Assembly: GCA_002420315.1 (NCBI GenBank) | Contig: DIHU01000091.1 | Span: 3,863 to 34,029, forward strand | Source: Akkermansiaceae bacterium UBA5688 | Lineage (GTDB): Bacteria > Verrucomicrobiota > Verrucomicrobiia > Verrucomicrobiales > Akkermansiaceae | DNA length: 30,167 nucleotides | Reading direction: 5' to 3' | Part shown: piece after piece, positions 16,778 to 25,097 of the stretch | How positions within the stretch are numbered: position 1 is the first letter of the stretch | Layout: each line of letters begins with the position of its first letter | Translations under genes and position numbers: made by a program | Notes under the pieces: generated by a model | What the model saw: only the letters and a program-made list of their open reading frames with translations | Told to the model about the DNA's origin: nothing | Databases searched by the model: none

Positions 16778-17126
16778 CTAAAATGATACCTGAGGGGGAA
16801 TGGTAACCTTTCATTTGGAAAGCCCTACCCACCTTGGGCGTTGCATCAAGTTGCATTTATTATAATCTTCTACTATGCAATCCTGTTTCTTTTTTGTCGG
16901 ATTTACCAAGCGGTTTGCTCTGTCTTCTTTTCAATCTAGGAGCGGAGGAAAAAGAGATAGATTTGCGGCGATCTAAAAGACTCAGGGTAAAAGATCTTAA
17001 GGCGTCACCATATTCACTTTCGAAACCGCTTTTACAGCAGTTGTAGAGACAGGCGATGCAGGAGTTGCGCTGGAACCGGGCGATTCATGAATGGGAATTC
17101 AGCATCCCATTTCTTGCGATCACGCA
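16778..17126. other. 349-bp region between two minus-strand genes, no convincing gene
   Basis: This stretch lies between the 5' end of the sulfatase gene and the 3' end of the alpha/beta hydrolase gene. A TTG-initiated frame crosses it on the plus strand but looks non-coding. I looked for a tRNA fold around the TTCGAA-like string near 17020 and found no matching T-stem or acceptor stem. It should contain the sulfatase promoter. The only notable pattern is the TTGCAT cluster at 16841-16880. Confidence 0.45.
16841..16880. promoter_or_regulatory. TTGCAT repeat cluster around ATTATAAT, possible operator/promoter
   Basis: Two direct copies of TTGCAT (16841-16846 and 16851-16856) and one inverted copy ATGCAA (16875-16880) flank the palindrome ATTATAAT (16859-16866). 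The palindrome contains a -10-like TATAAT readable on both strands. The cluster is 64-103 bp upstream of the sulfatase start, a sensible distance for a promoter with regulator half-sites. No correctly spaced -35 was found, and such hexamers recur by chance in AT-rich DNA. Confidence 0.25.
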
Positions 17127-17993
17127 TTAATCTAGGTATCCCATTTCCCTCATCCACCCGCCGGCTTGGGTCGTCCATTCGCCAACTCGTTGTGGGATTT
17201 TCTTCATCCCGTATCCGTGGCCGCCTTTCCCGTAAATGTGGAGTTCACAATCACGCTTGGCTCGATGCATGGCGAGGTAGTAAAGAGCAGCTCCTTCAAC
17301 GAAGCGTGAATCACCATGTGCGATAACAACGAAAGATGGAGGGGTGTTTTTATCGACGGAGACTTCGGGAACCAACTTGTTAGGGTCTTCTTCGCTTTTG
17401 AGATAAGCGGGATAGATGAGGAGGCCGAAATCTGGAATAGGAGAGTGTTTGTCGATCTCTTCCTTCGGGAAACTCACAGAGCCATCCGAGGTCAGAACAG
17501 TGGCGGTGAGGTGACCTCCGGCGGAGAAGCCAAGCAGGCCAATACGCTTAGGGTCGATTTTCCATTCGGAAGCCTTTGAGCGAACAAGGCTTACGGCGCG
17601 TTGGGCGTCCTGCATGGGAGCATGGTGTTTTTCGAGATTCTTGCGACGAGGAACGCGATACTTGAGCAGGACCGCGGTGACGCCGATCTCATTGAGCCAA
17701 GTGCAAACGTCAATTCCTTCGTGTTTAGAGGCGAGAATGCCATAGCCTCCTCCTGGGGCTACAATGACGGCAGCTCCCGTGGCCTTCTCTTCGGGAGCTG
17801 GGTAGAGTGTGATGGTGGGCTTACTGACATTTGAAGTACGGGTGATGCCGTCATTGTTGCGATCCTCGACTTTTTCTTCCCCCACTTTTTGGTCTTGTTC
17901 GCCGGGGACTTCGCCGGTCCAGAGTGGCAGCGTCAGAAGCTCGGCGTGTGCACTCCAAAATGGGAGGATGAGAAAAATTGAAAGTAATTTCAT
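17127..17993 (-). CDS. Secreted alpha/beta hydrolase, acetylesterase/xylanase-associated esterase type
   Basis: This 288-aa protein has a clear Sec signal peptide (about 1-17, ending SAHA). It belongs to the BD-FAE/acetylesterase-like alpha/beta hydrolases: an oxyanion-hole region VIVAPGGGYG (77-85), the nucleophile elbow GFSAGG with S157, HGDSRFV with D228 as the likely acid, and GKGGHGYG with H259 as the catalytic His. Relatives deacetylate or deacylate plant and algal polysaccharides, which suits the nearby sulfatases. The true substrate is not known. It is separated from the sulfatase gene by 349 bp, so it is probably its own transcription unit. A short segment after the signal peptide (VEDRNNDGITRTSNVSKPT) is typical of this subfamily in PVC and Bacteroidota genomes. 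Confidence 0.9.
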   Translation of the reverse strand: MKLLSIFLILPFWSAHAELLTLPLWTGEVPGEQDQKVGEEKVEDRNNDGITRTSNVSKPTITLYPAPEEKATGAAVIVAPGGGYGILASKHEGIDVCTWLNEIGVTAVLLKYRVPRRKNLEKHHAPMQDAQRAVSLVRSKASEWKIDPKRIGLLGFSAGGHLTATVLTSDGSVSFPKEEIDKHSPIPDFGLLIYPAYLKSEEDPNKLVPEVSVDKNTPPSFVVIAHGDSRFVEGAALYYLAMHRAKRDCELHIYGKGGHGYGMKKIPQRVGEWTTQAGGWMREMGYLD

Positions 17994-18086
17994 AAAGCTA
18001 CTTTTAAGATACGAATCGTTCTAGGGGAGTATTGCGAGGAAATAATAGGCTTTAGCCTCCAGCCATTTCTGATTTCAATTGTGTCT

Positions 18087-18093
18087 AGGAGGT
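18087..18093 (+). promoter_or_regulatory. Strong Shine-Dalgarno (AGGAGGT) fixing the start at 18103
   Basis: AGGAGGTGAT matches the anti-Shine-Dalgarno end of 16S rRNA and ends with 9 bases (from the last T of AGGAGGT) before the ATG at 18103. A TTG at 18079 is in frame, but translation from it would have to run through this site. It is the best ribosome-binding site in the window; most neighbours show weak or none. Confidence 0.85.
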
Positions 18094-18102
18094 GATGAGA
18101 AG

Positions 18103-18552
18103 ATGAAAATTCGACTGATTGGGATACCCATGGTAATAGGTCCACTTTTGATGTTATTCGTTTGTCTTACCGGTTGCGGAACTAGGGCCAAACCCCAATT
18201 ACATTCATTTGAGTCGGATGGATGCAGTTCTTTTCCTGATGGAACTTCCAGCGAACCGGTTCTCTGGCGTGACGATTGCGTGGTTCATGATTATGCCTAC
18301 TGGAAGGGTGGAACCTGGAAAGAGCGGAGGGATGCGGATCGGAAACTAAGAGATGGGATTCGAAGCAAAGGCAAGCCAGTGATCGCTCAATTTGCTTATA
18401 TGGGAGTAAGGTTGGGGGGAACGCCGTGGCTACCAACCCCGTGGCGTTGGGGATTTGGGTGGCACGAATTTCCCAGAGGCTATCGACCGGTTAGTCTAGA
18501 TGAATGGCTCATGATTAAAAAGATCACACCGCCTCCATTTTCAGAGAAATGA
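18103..18552 (+). CDS. Small lipoprotein with phospholipase A2-like His-Asp motif
   Basis: This 149-aa protein has a lipoprotein signal: a hydrophobic segment (about 8-21) and a lipobox L22-T-G-C25, so it would be lipidated at Cys25. The mature part contains DGCSSFPDGT (39-48), then DDCVVHDYAYWKGGT with C59, H62, D63 and Y66, then ERRDADRKLRDGI, and a Trp-rich tail (PWLPTPWRWGFGW). The C-x2-HD-x2-Y pattern resembles the catalytic helix of secreted phospholipase A2, and the preceding Asp/Gly/Cys stretch could be the calcium loop paired by C41-C59. Activity is therefore plausible but unproven, since only the motif and not the full fold can be judged by eye. The start is fixed by the strong Shine-Dalgarno. 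It precedes the heme dehydrogenase gene by 181 bp and may be a separate unit. Confidence 0.8.
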   Translation: MKIRLIGIPMVIGPLLMLFVCLTGCGTRAKPQLHSFESDGCSSFPDGTSSEPVLWRDDCVVHDYAYWKGGTWKERRDADRKLRDGIRSKGKPVIAQFAYMGVRLGGTPWLPTPWRWGFGWHEFPRGYRPVSLDEWLMIKKITPPPFSEK

Positions 18553-18733
18553 AGACATCAAAATAATAGTCCCTAATTTGGCCATAAGGGACATGCTGAT
18601 CTGGTAGTAACTTTGATTGCAGGTATACTCTATCTTCCTCGATAGATTTGGTAGTTGAATTGACGTATCAACGACGCGTGCTTCGATCGATAGTTTGTGA
18701 CTATGGCTTGATGGAATACAGCGCTCAAATACG

Positions 18734-21670
18734 ATGATAAAAACGACCAGCCTCTTTGCTATTTTCCTCATTTCTACCTTGCTTGCTGAGGAGTCTTCTT
18801 GGCTATCTGGCGATGATCTTACGATTGATTTAGTGGCATCCCACCCAGTGGTTGAGCAGCCGATCTTCCTAAATTTTGATCATCGAGGAAGAATGTGGGT
18901 GGCGCAGTATCGTCAGTATCCTTTTCCTGCTGGATCGAAGGTGGTTGGAAAGGATCGTTTTTGGCGGAGCGAATACGATAAGCTTCCAAGCCCTCCCGGT
19001 CATCCCGAATATGTGCCGGGGAAAGATCTCATAAGTATCCATGAGGATACCAATGGCGATGGGTCTTTCGACAAGGTCTCTCCATTTTTGGAGGGGCTGA
19101 ATTTCTGCACAAGTTTTGCGCATGGCCACGGCGGTCTTTGGGTTCTCCAACCACCGTATCTTTTATTTTATGAGGATAAGGATCGTGACGATAAACCAGA
19201 TGGGCCACCGCAGGTTCATCTCCGTGGCTTCGGAATTGAAGACTCACATTCACTCGCGAATTCGCTGACTTGGGGGCCCGATGGTTGGCTTTATGGTGCC
19301 AACGGTTCTACGACCTCGTTGCGAGTCACAGTGGAGGGAAAGAATGTTCCCCCAGTAGTGCGAGCCGGCCAGTTGGTCTGGCGATATCATCCGAAGAGAA
19401 GGGTTTTTGAGATCTTTGCTGAGGGCGGTGGAAATAATTTAAGTTGCGAATTTGATTCGGTAGGTCGTCTCTACTCCGGAAGTAATACCGCCCATGTGGC
19501 ATTCTATTACCACCAAGGGGCCTATTATCAGAAGACTTTTGGAAAGCATGGCGAGCTTTCTAATCCGCATACTTATGGGTATCTTCCTGGGATCCTTCAT
19601 CAGAAATATGCCCGAGTGACAAATTCGATTATGATGTATGAGGGAGGAGAGCTTCCGGCCCGCTTCAATGGCGCAATGGTTTTTGCAAATCCTCTGACGC
19701 TGGGGGTTGGGTCATACCGCCCGAAGTTGAAGGGGCTTAATTTTTCGGTGGCCCCAAATGGGATCGTGGATGTTCGGAAAAATGACAAGTGGTTTTGTCC
19801 GGTCTACGTGGATGCAGGTCCGGATGGAGCTCTCTACGTTTGCGATTGGTATGATGAACAGTGTAATCACCTCAAGCATTCAGAAGGGCAATTGCATGCC
19901 AATGATGGACGACTCTTTCGGATCCGGGTACGGGAAGGTAGGGTGCTGAAGCAATTTGATTTGTCAAAGCTCACTGTCTTGGAGTTGCTAGAGCACTTGA
20001 AGAGTTCTAATCGATGGTGGCGGGAAGAGGCCCGCCGAGCGCTTTGGCAACACAAAGATCGAAAGAATGCACTGCCTACATTAGAGAACTGGATTAATGA
20101 TGAGAAAGGACAACTTGCCCTTGAGGGTCTCTGGTGCCGGAGCTTGATAGATGATTTGGCGATTCAGGTTTTTCGGAAAGCGGTGAGAAGTGCTAACCCC
20201 CACGTTCGCCGTTGGGCTATTCGACTCGCGGTTGACAATGGTGATTTGACTCCCGCTCATCTTACCGAAGTGAGTGAGGTCTTGGTGGCTGAGGAAGATC
20301 TTGAAGTGCTAGCGCAAGCTGCCTCTTCGGCAGCCCGTCTTCCGATGCAAGAGGCTTTGGCTGTTTTACGTCCAATTCTTGGTAATAAAATCATTCGAAA
20401 CAACGCGCAGCTTTCACTTCTGACTTGGTGGGCAATTGAGCCACACTGTGATAAATTTCCGAGGGAATGTGTGGCACTCGTTTTGCGCAAGGAAGTGATG
20501 GCGCCCAAGGTTTTTGTTCGGCTCAACCGATGGCTTGCTACCAGCGGGAATCTGGATAATTTGAAACTTTCTGGCGAGATGCTTTCCTCGATCGGTGAAT
20601 TCACTAAAGATGAGCAGCGAGAGCTTTGGTTTCATTTTGATGAAGCTTTCAAGGGGCGCTCATTTGCGACAATTCCGGAAGAGATGATTTTAGCTTTAGC
20701 TGGAAGGGCTGACCTGCCCCTACATCTCGAATTACGCTTGTTCCCCCATAATCGGTCCGTTCTAAATGAGGCGCTTAGGCAATTGGATGATTTCAAAAGA
20801 AACCGTGAAACGCTTCTTAGGCTTATTGAATACTTTGGTGAAAACCCTCACCCCGACGCGACATCTAAGTTGTTAGGCCTATTGGATGTTAAAGATGCTG
20901 GGATTCTCATCCAAATTTTTGCAAGCCTCCAGGGCATCGAATCCCCCAAAATTGCGAAGGCAGTTTTGAAGCGCTTGCCAACTCTCCGATCAGAGGAAGT
21001 TCAGGCTGCTGAAATCTTACTACTTTCTCGAGTATCTTGGGTCAGCAAATGGCTTGATGCAGCTGCAAAGGATAGGGCCTTTAAAGAGTTGTTAACACCG
21101 GGTGTGCGAAAACAGATCGTATCGAGAGCTCATCCCGGGCATCTTCGAAAATTAGAGATGCTCTTTCCAAAAGCCGCAGAGCCAGTGAAGGCTTCCGAGG
21201 TTGAAAGTCAAAAAGTTCAAACCATTCTAGGAAAATCGATAAAGCCGAACCTTCAAAACGGCTATGCTATTTTTACAACTCGTTGTGCGGTTTGTCATGT
21301 TCTTCATGCAGATGGCGGAGACATAGGGCCCTCTCTTACTTCATATCAGCGGGAGGATCTTAAAACTCTGCTCCCCTCAATTTTGGAACCAAGCCGGGAA
21401 ATCCGGGAAGGTTTTGAAAACTATATTCTGAAGGTTGCGGATGGCCGTAACTTAATTGGTTTTCTTAAGACAAAAAATAAACGTGTTGTCGTCATACAGC
21501 CTGCGGGCGGAGCTCCCTTGACGGTTACTACGGATCAGGTGCTATCTTTGGAGCCAACAAGAACAAGCTTGATGCCACCCGGGCTCTTAAATGGCCTCAG
21601 TGAGCAGGAGATCAGTGATTTCTTTGCGTATTTGCGAAGTCCGCAGCCGCTAAATCTTCAAAAAAAGTGA
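18734..21670 (+). CDS. PVC-type heme-binding membrane-bound dehydrogenase (TIGR02604/TIGR02603-like)
   Basis: This 978-aa protein has a signal peptide (about 1-18). It starts with the beta-propeller-like N-terminal domain common to Pirellula and Verrucomicrobium proteins: RMWVAQYRQYPFPAG near 52-66, ISIHEDTNGDG, and DGWLYGANGSTTS. The middle (about 400-800) is helical and HEAT-like. A C-terminal cytochrome c domain has C851-A-V-C854-H855 followed by GGDIGPSL, and a tail ending with GLSEQEISDFFAYL. The family is taken to be a periplasmic or membrane-associated heme dehydrogenase in PVC bacteria, probably oxidising sugars or alcohols and passing electrons to a c-type cytochrome chain; the substrate is not established. 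It converges with the sulfatase pair 87 bp downstream. Confidence 0.93.
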   Translation: MIKTTSLFAIFLISTLLAEESSWLSGDDLTIDLVASHPVVEQPIFLNFDHRGRMWVAQYRQYPFPAGSKVVGKDRFWRSEYDKLPSPPGHPEYVPGKDLISIHEDTNGDGSFDKVSPFLEGLNFCTSFAHGHGGLWVLQPPYLLFYEDKDRDDKPDGPPQVHLRGFGIEDSHSLANSLTWGPDGWLYGANGSTTSLRVTVEGKNVPPVVRAGQLVWRYHPKRRVFEIFAEGGGNNLSCEFDSVGRLYSGSNTAHVAFYYHQGAYYQKTFGKHGELSNPHTYGYLPGILHQKYARVTNSIMMYEGGELPARFNGAMVFANPLTLGVGSYRPKLKGLNFSVAPNGIVDVRKNDKWFCPVYVDAGPDGALYVCDWYDEQCNHLKHSEGQLHANDGRLFRIRVREGRVLKQFDLSKLTVLELLEHLKSSNRWWREEARRALWQHKDRKNALPTLENWINDEKGQLALEGLWCRSLIDDLAIQVFRKAVRSANPHVRRWAIRLAVDNGDLTPAHLTEVSEVLVAEEDLEVLAQAASSAARLPMQEALAVLRPILGNKIIRNNAQLSLLTWWAIEPHCDKFPRECVALVLRKEVMAPKVFVRLNRWLATSGNLDNLKLSGEMLSSIGEFTKDEQRELWFHFDEAFKGRSFATIPEEMILALAGRADLPLHLELRLFPHNRSVLNEALRQLDDFKRNRETLLRLIEYFGENPHPDATSKLLGLLDVKDAGILIQIFASLQGIESPKIAKAVLKRLPTLRSEEVQAAEILLLSRVSWVSKWLDAAAKDRAFKELLTPGVRKQIVSRAHPGHLRKLEMLFPKAAEPVKASEVESQKVQTILGKSIKPNLQNGYAIFTTRCAVCHVLHADGGDIGPSLTSYQREDLKTLLPSILEPSREIREGFENYILKVADGRNLIGFLKTKNKRVVVIQPAGGAPLTVTTDQVLSLEPTRTSLMPPGLLNGLSEQEISDFFAYLRSPQPLNLQKK

Positions 21671-21723
21671 GGCTGTTGCTTTTTCTCATTGCCAAATGAA
21701 TTGGAAAAGAGAGCGAAAAGAAT

Positions 21724-21762
21724 AGTAAGAATTTTCATCTTCATAAGAAAAATCGTCTTACT
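21724..21762. terminator. Possible AT-rich bidirectional terminator hairpin
   Basis: Between the convergent heme dehydrogenase and sulfatase genes lies AGTAAGA (21724-21730) paired with TCTTACT (21756-21762). The stem can extend through ATTTT against AAAAAT with a two-base bulge. It overlaps the sulfatase stop codon. The stem is AT-rich and flanking U-tracts are short, so this is a weak candidate. Confidence 0.3.
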
Positions 21763-23161
21763 TATTACCTGTTTTGGATTTTTTACGAGTGGCTTGACTC
21801 CGCTTCTTTAGCCAAGCGGGAGTGTGGATAAGGCCTTTAAAGATTGGGTCGATATTAGATTTGTTCCAATCCTGCCAAAGCATTTCTAATCGGTTGACTT
21901 CTTCCGGGGATTCGAGGCGTATGTTTCTGGCCTCTCCGATATCGTCGCGAAGGTCATAGAGGCCGGAGAAGGTTTTCTTTCGATAGGTCACCAGCTTGTG
22001 GTTACCACTGCGAACGGCCGTGGACCCTGAGTCAAACTTACGAAGAAAAATTCCTTGATGAGGAGGCCCCTCGTTTTTTCCGGTCAAGAAAGGGATAAGA
22101 TTTACGCCGTCGAGCGGTCGATCAGCTGAGATTGGTGCTTCTGCACTTGCTGCGATCGTGGCCATGATATCGAGTGAAATGACGGGGTGATCATATTTTT
22201 GTCCTCTCGGAAATCCAAGTGGCCATTGAACCGCGAAAGGAACCCGCCAACCACCTTCCCAAGCATCGCCTTTGTTTCCTCGGAGTGGACCATTGTTGGA
22301 GCCATTTTTGGTGGTGGGCCCTCCATTGTCCGAAAGGAAAAAGACGATCGTGTTTTGATTGATCTGTTTCTTTTTTAAAGAGGCAAGAACACGCCCTACG
22401 CCATCATCGACAGCACTGACCATAGCGGCATAGGTTTTGCGTTTCTTATCTTTAAGATCACGAAAGCGATCGAGATACTTCTGCGGTGCTTGGAGCGGGG
22501 TGTGTGGCGCGTTGTAGGAGAGAAATAGGAAAAAGGGCTTGTTATGGTTACGCTCGACAAAGCTAACCGCTTCGTCGGAAAAGTCATCGGTAAGATACTT
22601 GCGAGGGGGAACTGGCTTGTGTCCTTTGAGAATCCAGGTGCGGTAGCTCTGGGCTTCATCCTTGGCTGCATAGCTGTCTTCGATATTGAGCATCTCGGGC
22701 ATGTATTGATGCCCCCCTCCGAGGTGTCCATAGAACTCTTGAAAACCCCGCTTGAGGGGGTGGTGTTTTTTTGTCGCGCCAAGATGCCATTTCCCAATTA
22801 CCCCGGAATAGTATCCCACTTTTCCTAGGGCTGAGGCGATCGTATCTTCGCTTGATGGAAGACCCATATTTTCGTCCTGAGTCCGATATTGTGGGTTTCG
22901 CTCGAAGCCGAATCGCTGCCCGTATCGGCCGGTCATGAAGGCAGCCCGGCTCGGGCCACAAACCGAGTAGGCAACATAGCCTGAGGTAAATCTGATCCCA
23001 TTGGAGGCAATAGAGTCGATGTGTGGCGTAGGGATGTCCTTGCACCCATTAAATCCCACGTCAGCATAACCCATGTCGTCTGTCATGATGACAATCAAGT
23101 TGGGCTTATCTTTACCCATAATTGTCAGGGTTAGAGAGACGAAAGCGAAGAAGATCTTCAT
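21758..23161 (-). CDS. Secreted sulfatase (CGPSR formylglycine site)
   Basis: This 467-aa sulfatase is read from the ATG at 23161. The frame is open further upstream, but that extension overlaps the preceding gene and lacks signal-peptide character. From 23161 the protein starts with a signal peptide MKIFFAFVSLTLTIMG. Motifs are IMTDDMGYADVG with D28/D29, the active-site CGPSR starting at C68, IGKWHLG, APHTPL, and FLSDNGGP. The C-terminus is Lys/Arg-rich. It begins 7 bp after the stop of the upstream sulfatase gene, so the two are very likely translated from one mRNA. It removes sulfate esters, probably from a polysaccharide. The motif order with ERNPQYRTQDENMGLP after the active site resembles N-acetylgalactosamine-6-sulfatase-like members, but the substrate is not determined. 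Confidence 0.92.
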   Translation of the reverse strand: MKIFFAFVSLTLTIMGKDKPNLIVIMTDDMGYADVGFNGCKDIPTPHIDSIASNGIRFTSGYVAYSVCGPSRAAFMTGRYGQRFGFERNPQYRTQDENMGLPSSEDTIASALGKVGYYSGVIGKWHLGATKKHHPLKRGFQEFYGHLGGGHQYMPEMLNIEDSYAAKDEAQSYRTWILKGHKPVPPRKYLTDDFSDEAVSFVERNHNKPFFLFLSYNAPHTPLQAPQKYLDRFRDLKDKKRKTYAAMVSAVDDGVGRVLASLKKKQINQNTIVFFLSDNGGPTTKNGSNNGPLRGNKGDAWEGGWRVPFAVQWPLGFPRGQKYDHPVISLDIMATIAASAEAPISADRPLDGVNLIPFLTGKNEGPPHQGIFLRKFDSGSTAVRSGNHKLVTYRKKTFSGLYDLRDDIGEARNIRLESPEEVNRLEMLWQDWNKSNIDPIFKGLIHTPAWLKKRSQATRKKSKTGNK

Positions 23162-23168
23162 AGATAAG

Positions 23169-24851
23169 CTACTTTTTAAGTTGAGATTTTTTGTGAGCCT
23201 GCAATTCGGGCCAAGTGAGTTTCCCATCTTGATCGGCATCAGCACTTGGATGCTTTTTGAAATAACGATCCTTCCAAATCTCGGCATCTTTCTTGGTGGG
23301 CTTGGGCGGGGGGATGGAGGCAGGAATTTTTGCGAGCAACGTTTTTCGATAAGCTTTTAGAGTTTCTTGGTGATCGGGCTTAAGGGCGAGATTATGCCAT
23401 TCATGGGGGTCGTTTTTGACGTGATAGAGCTCTTCTTTGCCATTTTCGTATCGAATATAGCGCCAATTTTGATCGCGGAGAGCATAGTTTTGCTTTGCGG
23501 GGTCGTAGTAGTTTGCCCATTTATACATGGCCGTGAGGACGGCATCTGGCCCAGACCATTTTCCAGTTGGATTTAGCAAAAGCGGCTTGAGTGAATATCC
23601 GTCAAGTGGTCGACCTTTCGCGGATTTTTTTGTTTCTTTTGAGAGTCCGCAAAGATCAATGAGGGTGGGGTAAAGGTCGATGAGGCTGACCGGTTTTTGG
23701 CACGTTTTGGCCTGAGCTAAATTCGGACCAGCTATAACAAGAGGAACTCGTGTGCTTTCTTGCCAGAGAGAGTTTTTATAGAGGTAATCTTTTTCACCCA
23801 TCCCCCATCCGTGGTCTGAGGTTAAAATGACGATTGTATTATCGTTGAGGGGTGAGTCTTCAATGGTATCAAGAATATCGCCAATGAGGTCATCGACAGA
23901 GGCAACTGAAGCGAGGTAGGCTTGAATAAATTTCTTGAGAGCGAGTTCGCGCTTTCCGCCGTAAGAAGCAATAAGGGTATCGTAAAGTTTTGATCCTCGA
24001 TCACCGCTTCGATCATCTTCCGGGGAAGTGACGGTTTGTTTAAAAGTGTCCTTGACGTCTCCTCTTTTTATGGCGGGAAGCTCGATTGATTCGAGCGGAA
24101 AGAGGTCGAAATATTTTTTGGGAACAATGAGTGGAGTGTGTGGACGAATGAATCCTACACCCATCAGGAAGGGCTTATCCGTGGTGGCGAGTTTTTTAAG
24201 ATTTTCAACAGCCCATTTTCCATTGAGTTCATCGGCAGTCAGATCACGATCGTCCTCTGATTCGTAGTGATAATCTTTCATGCGCTTCCAGTTGCCGGAT
24301 TTCCAAGAAAAGGGAGCCTTTACTTTTCGCAGCGGTCCAAATGAACCATCGATGGCTTCGAACTCGTCTCGGAATGGGGCAGGGATATCAGGATGCGCTA
24401 TGTTTTTTCCCTCACGGTGAGCGAGGGGGCTGTAGTCTGCATCATTCTGATAGTGAGCCCACTCTTGGCGTTCGCCATTGTGCATGATCTTACCAGTTCC
24501 GAGGGTGTGGTAGCCATTCTTCCGAAAGTGGTCCATTAAGGTTCTGGAGTTTTTGGTGATCTCGTTATCTCGCCACTTTTCAAAGCCGAAGAGCTGTGAG
24601 GTATGGGGATATAAGCCCGTGATAAAGCTAGCTCTTGAAGGGTTGCAGATTGGAATGTTGCAGTGGGCTTGAGTGAACGAGACTCCACGCTCCATAAGAC
24701 GCCTCATATGGGGTGTTTTAGCCTGAGGATGTCCCCCAAGCGTTTCTACGTAATCGTTGAGATCATCGCAGATAATGAGGACAACATTTGGCCTTTTAGA
24801 ACCCTCAATCTGAAGCAGTAAAAATAGAGATAAGATGAAAAATCTGAGCAT
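23169..24851 (-). CDS. Secreted iduronate-2-sulfatase-like sulfatase with C-terminal EF-hand-like tail (CNPSR site)
   Basis: This sulfatase is 560 aa from the ATG at 24851; a GTG at 24860 would add three residues. A signal peptide (about 1-17) is followed by NVVLIICDDLND with D29/D30 and the active-site CNPSR at 69-73. LGTGKIMH, RPHTPLIVPKKYFDLFP and TSDHGWGMGEKDYLYKNSLW also appear and are typical of iduronate-2-sulfatase/choline-sulfatase-like enzymes in marine bacteria. The C-terminus is extended by a helix and DADQDGKLTWPEL, an EF-hand-like calcium loop, near residues 538-550. It is the first gene of a two-gene operon and is divergent, 246 bp away, from the sialidase-like gene. Confidence 0.92.
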   Translation of the reverse strand: MLRFFILSLFLLLQIEGSKRPNVVLIICDDLNDYVETLGGHPQAKTPHMRRLMERGVSFTQAHCNIPICNPSRASFITGLYPHTSQLFGFEKWRDNEITKNSRTLMDHFRKNGYHTLGTGKIMHNGERQEWAHYQNDADYSPLAHREGKNIAHPDIPAPFRDEFEAIDGSFGPLRKVKAPFSWKSGNWKRMKDYHYESEDDRDLTADELNGKWAVENLKKLATTDKPFLMGVGFIRPHTPLIVPKKYFDLFPLESIELPAIKRGDVKDTFKQTVTSPEDDRSGDRGSKLYDTLIASYGGKRELALKKFIQAYLASVASVDDLIGDILDTIEDSPLNDNTIVILTSDHGWGMGEKDYLYKNSLWQESTRVPLVIAGPNLAQAKTCQKPVSLIDLYPTLIDLCGLSKETKKSAKGRPLDGYSLKPLLLNPTGKWSGPDAVLTAMYKWANYYDPAKQNYALRDQNWRYIRYENGKEELYHVKNDPHEWHNLALKPDHQETLKAYRKTLLAKIPASIPPPKPTKKDAEIWKDRYFKKHPSADADQDGKLTWPELQAHKKSQLKK

Positions 24852-25013
24852 GGGTAACACGGGGACTAAACACTGTTTGGGTGAATGAAAGCGATGGAAA
24901 TTTTCTCTTTTTCAGCGAGATTGCCGGTAAACAGTTGGATTAGAAAGCGAAAGGGTGTCTATCCACTTTGTGATGCTTTTATGTTTGGAAAAAAGCGACG
25001 GATTTTGTTGAGA

Positions 25014-25072
25014 ATCAGAATCCTGATGAGCTTATATCCAGAGATCATGATTCTGACTTGTTGATCAGAATG
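25014..25072. promoter_or_regulatory. ATCAGAAT inverted/direct repeat cluster, possible operator
   Basis: In the 246-bp divergent region between the sulfatase pair and the sialidase-like gene there are three related elements. ATCAGAATC lies at 25014-25022, its inverse GATTCTGA at 25049-25056, and a further direct ATCAGAAT at 25064-25071. The first also forms a small palindrome ATCAG-AATC-CTGAT (25014-25027). The cluster ends 26 bp before the sialidase start, where a repressor or activator could act. No clear -35/-10 pair was found, so operator function is inference. Confidence 0.35.
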
Positions 25073-25097
25073 TAAAAAGGCAAGCTGCCAAAAACGT

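Noticed and set aside
16990..17045. tRNA-like TTCGAA string
   Set aside because: No T-stem, anticodon stem or acceptor stem could be paired around it.
16834..17046. 70-codon TTG-initiated frame in the sulfatase/hydrolase intergenic region
   Set aside because: It has no Shine-Dalgarno, no recognisable motif and an odd mixture of hydrophobic and basic stretches, and it overlaps a probable promoter region.
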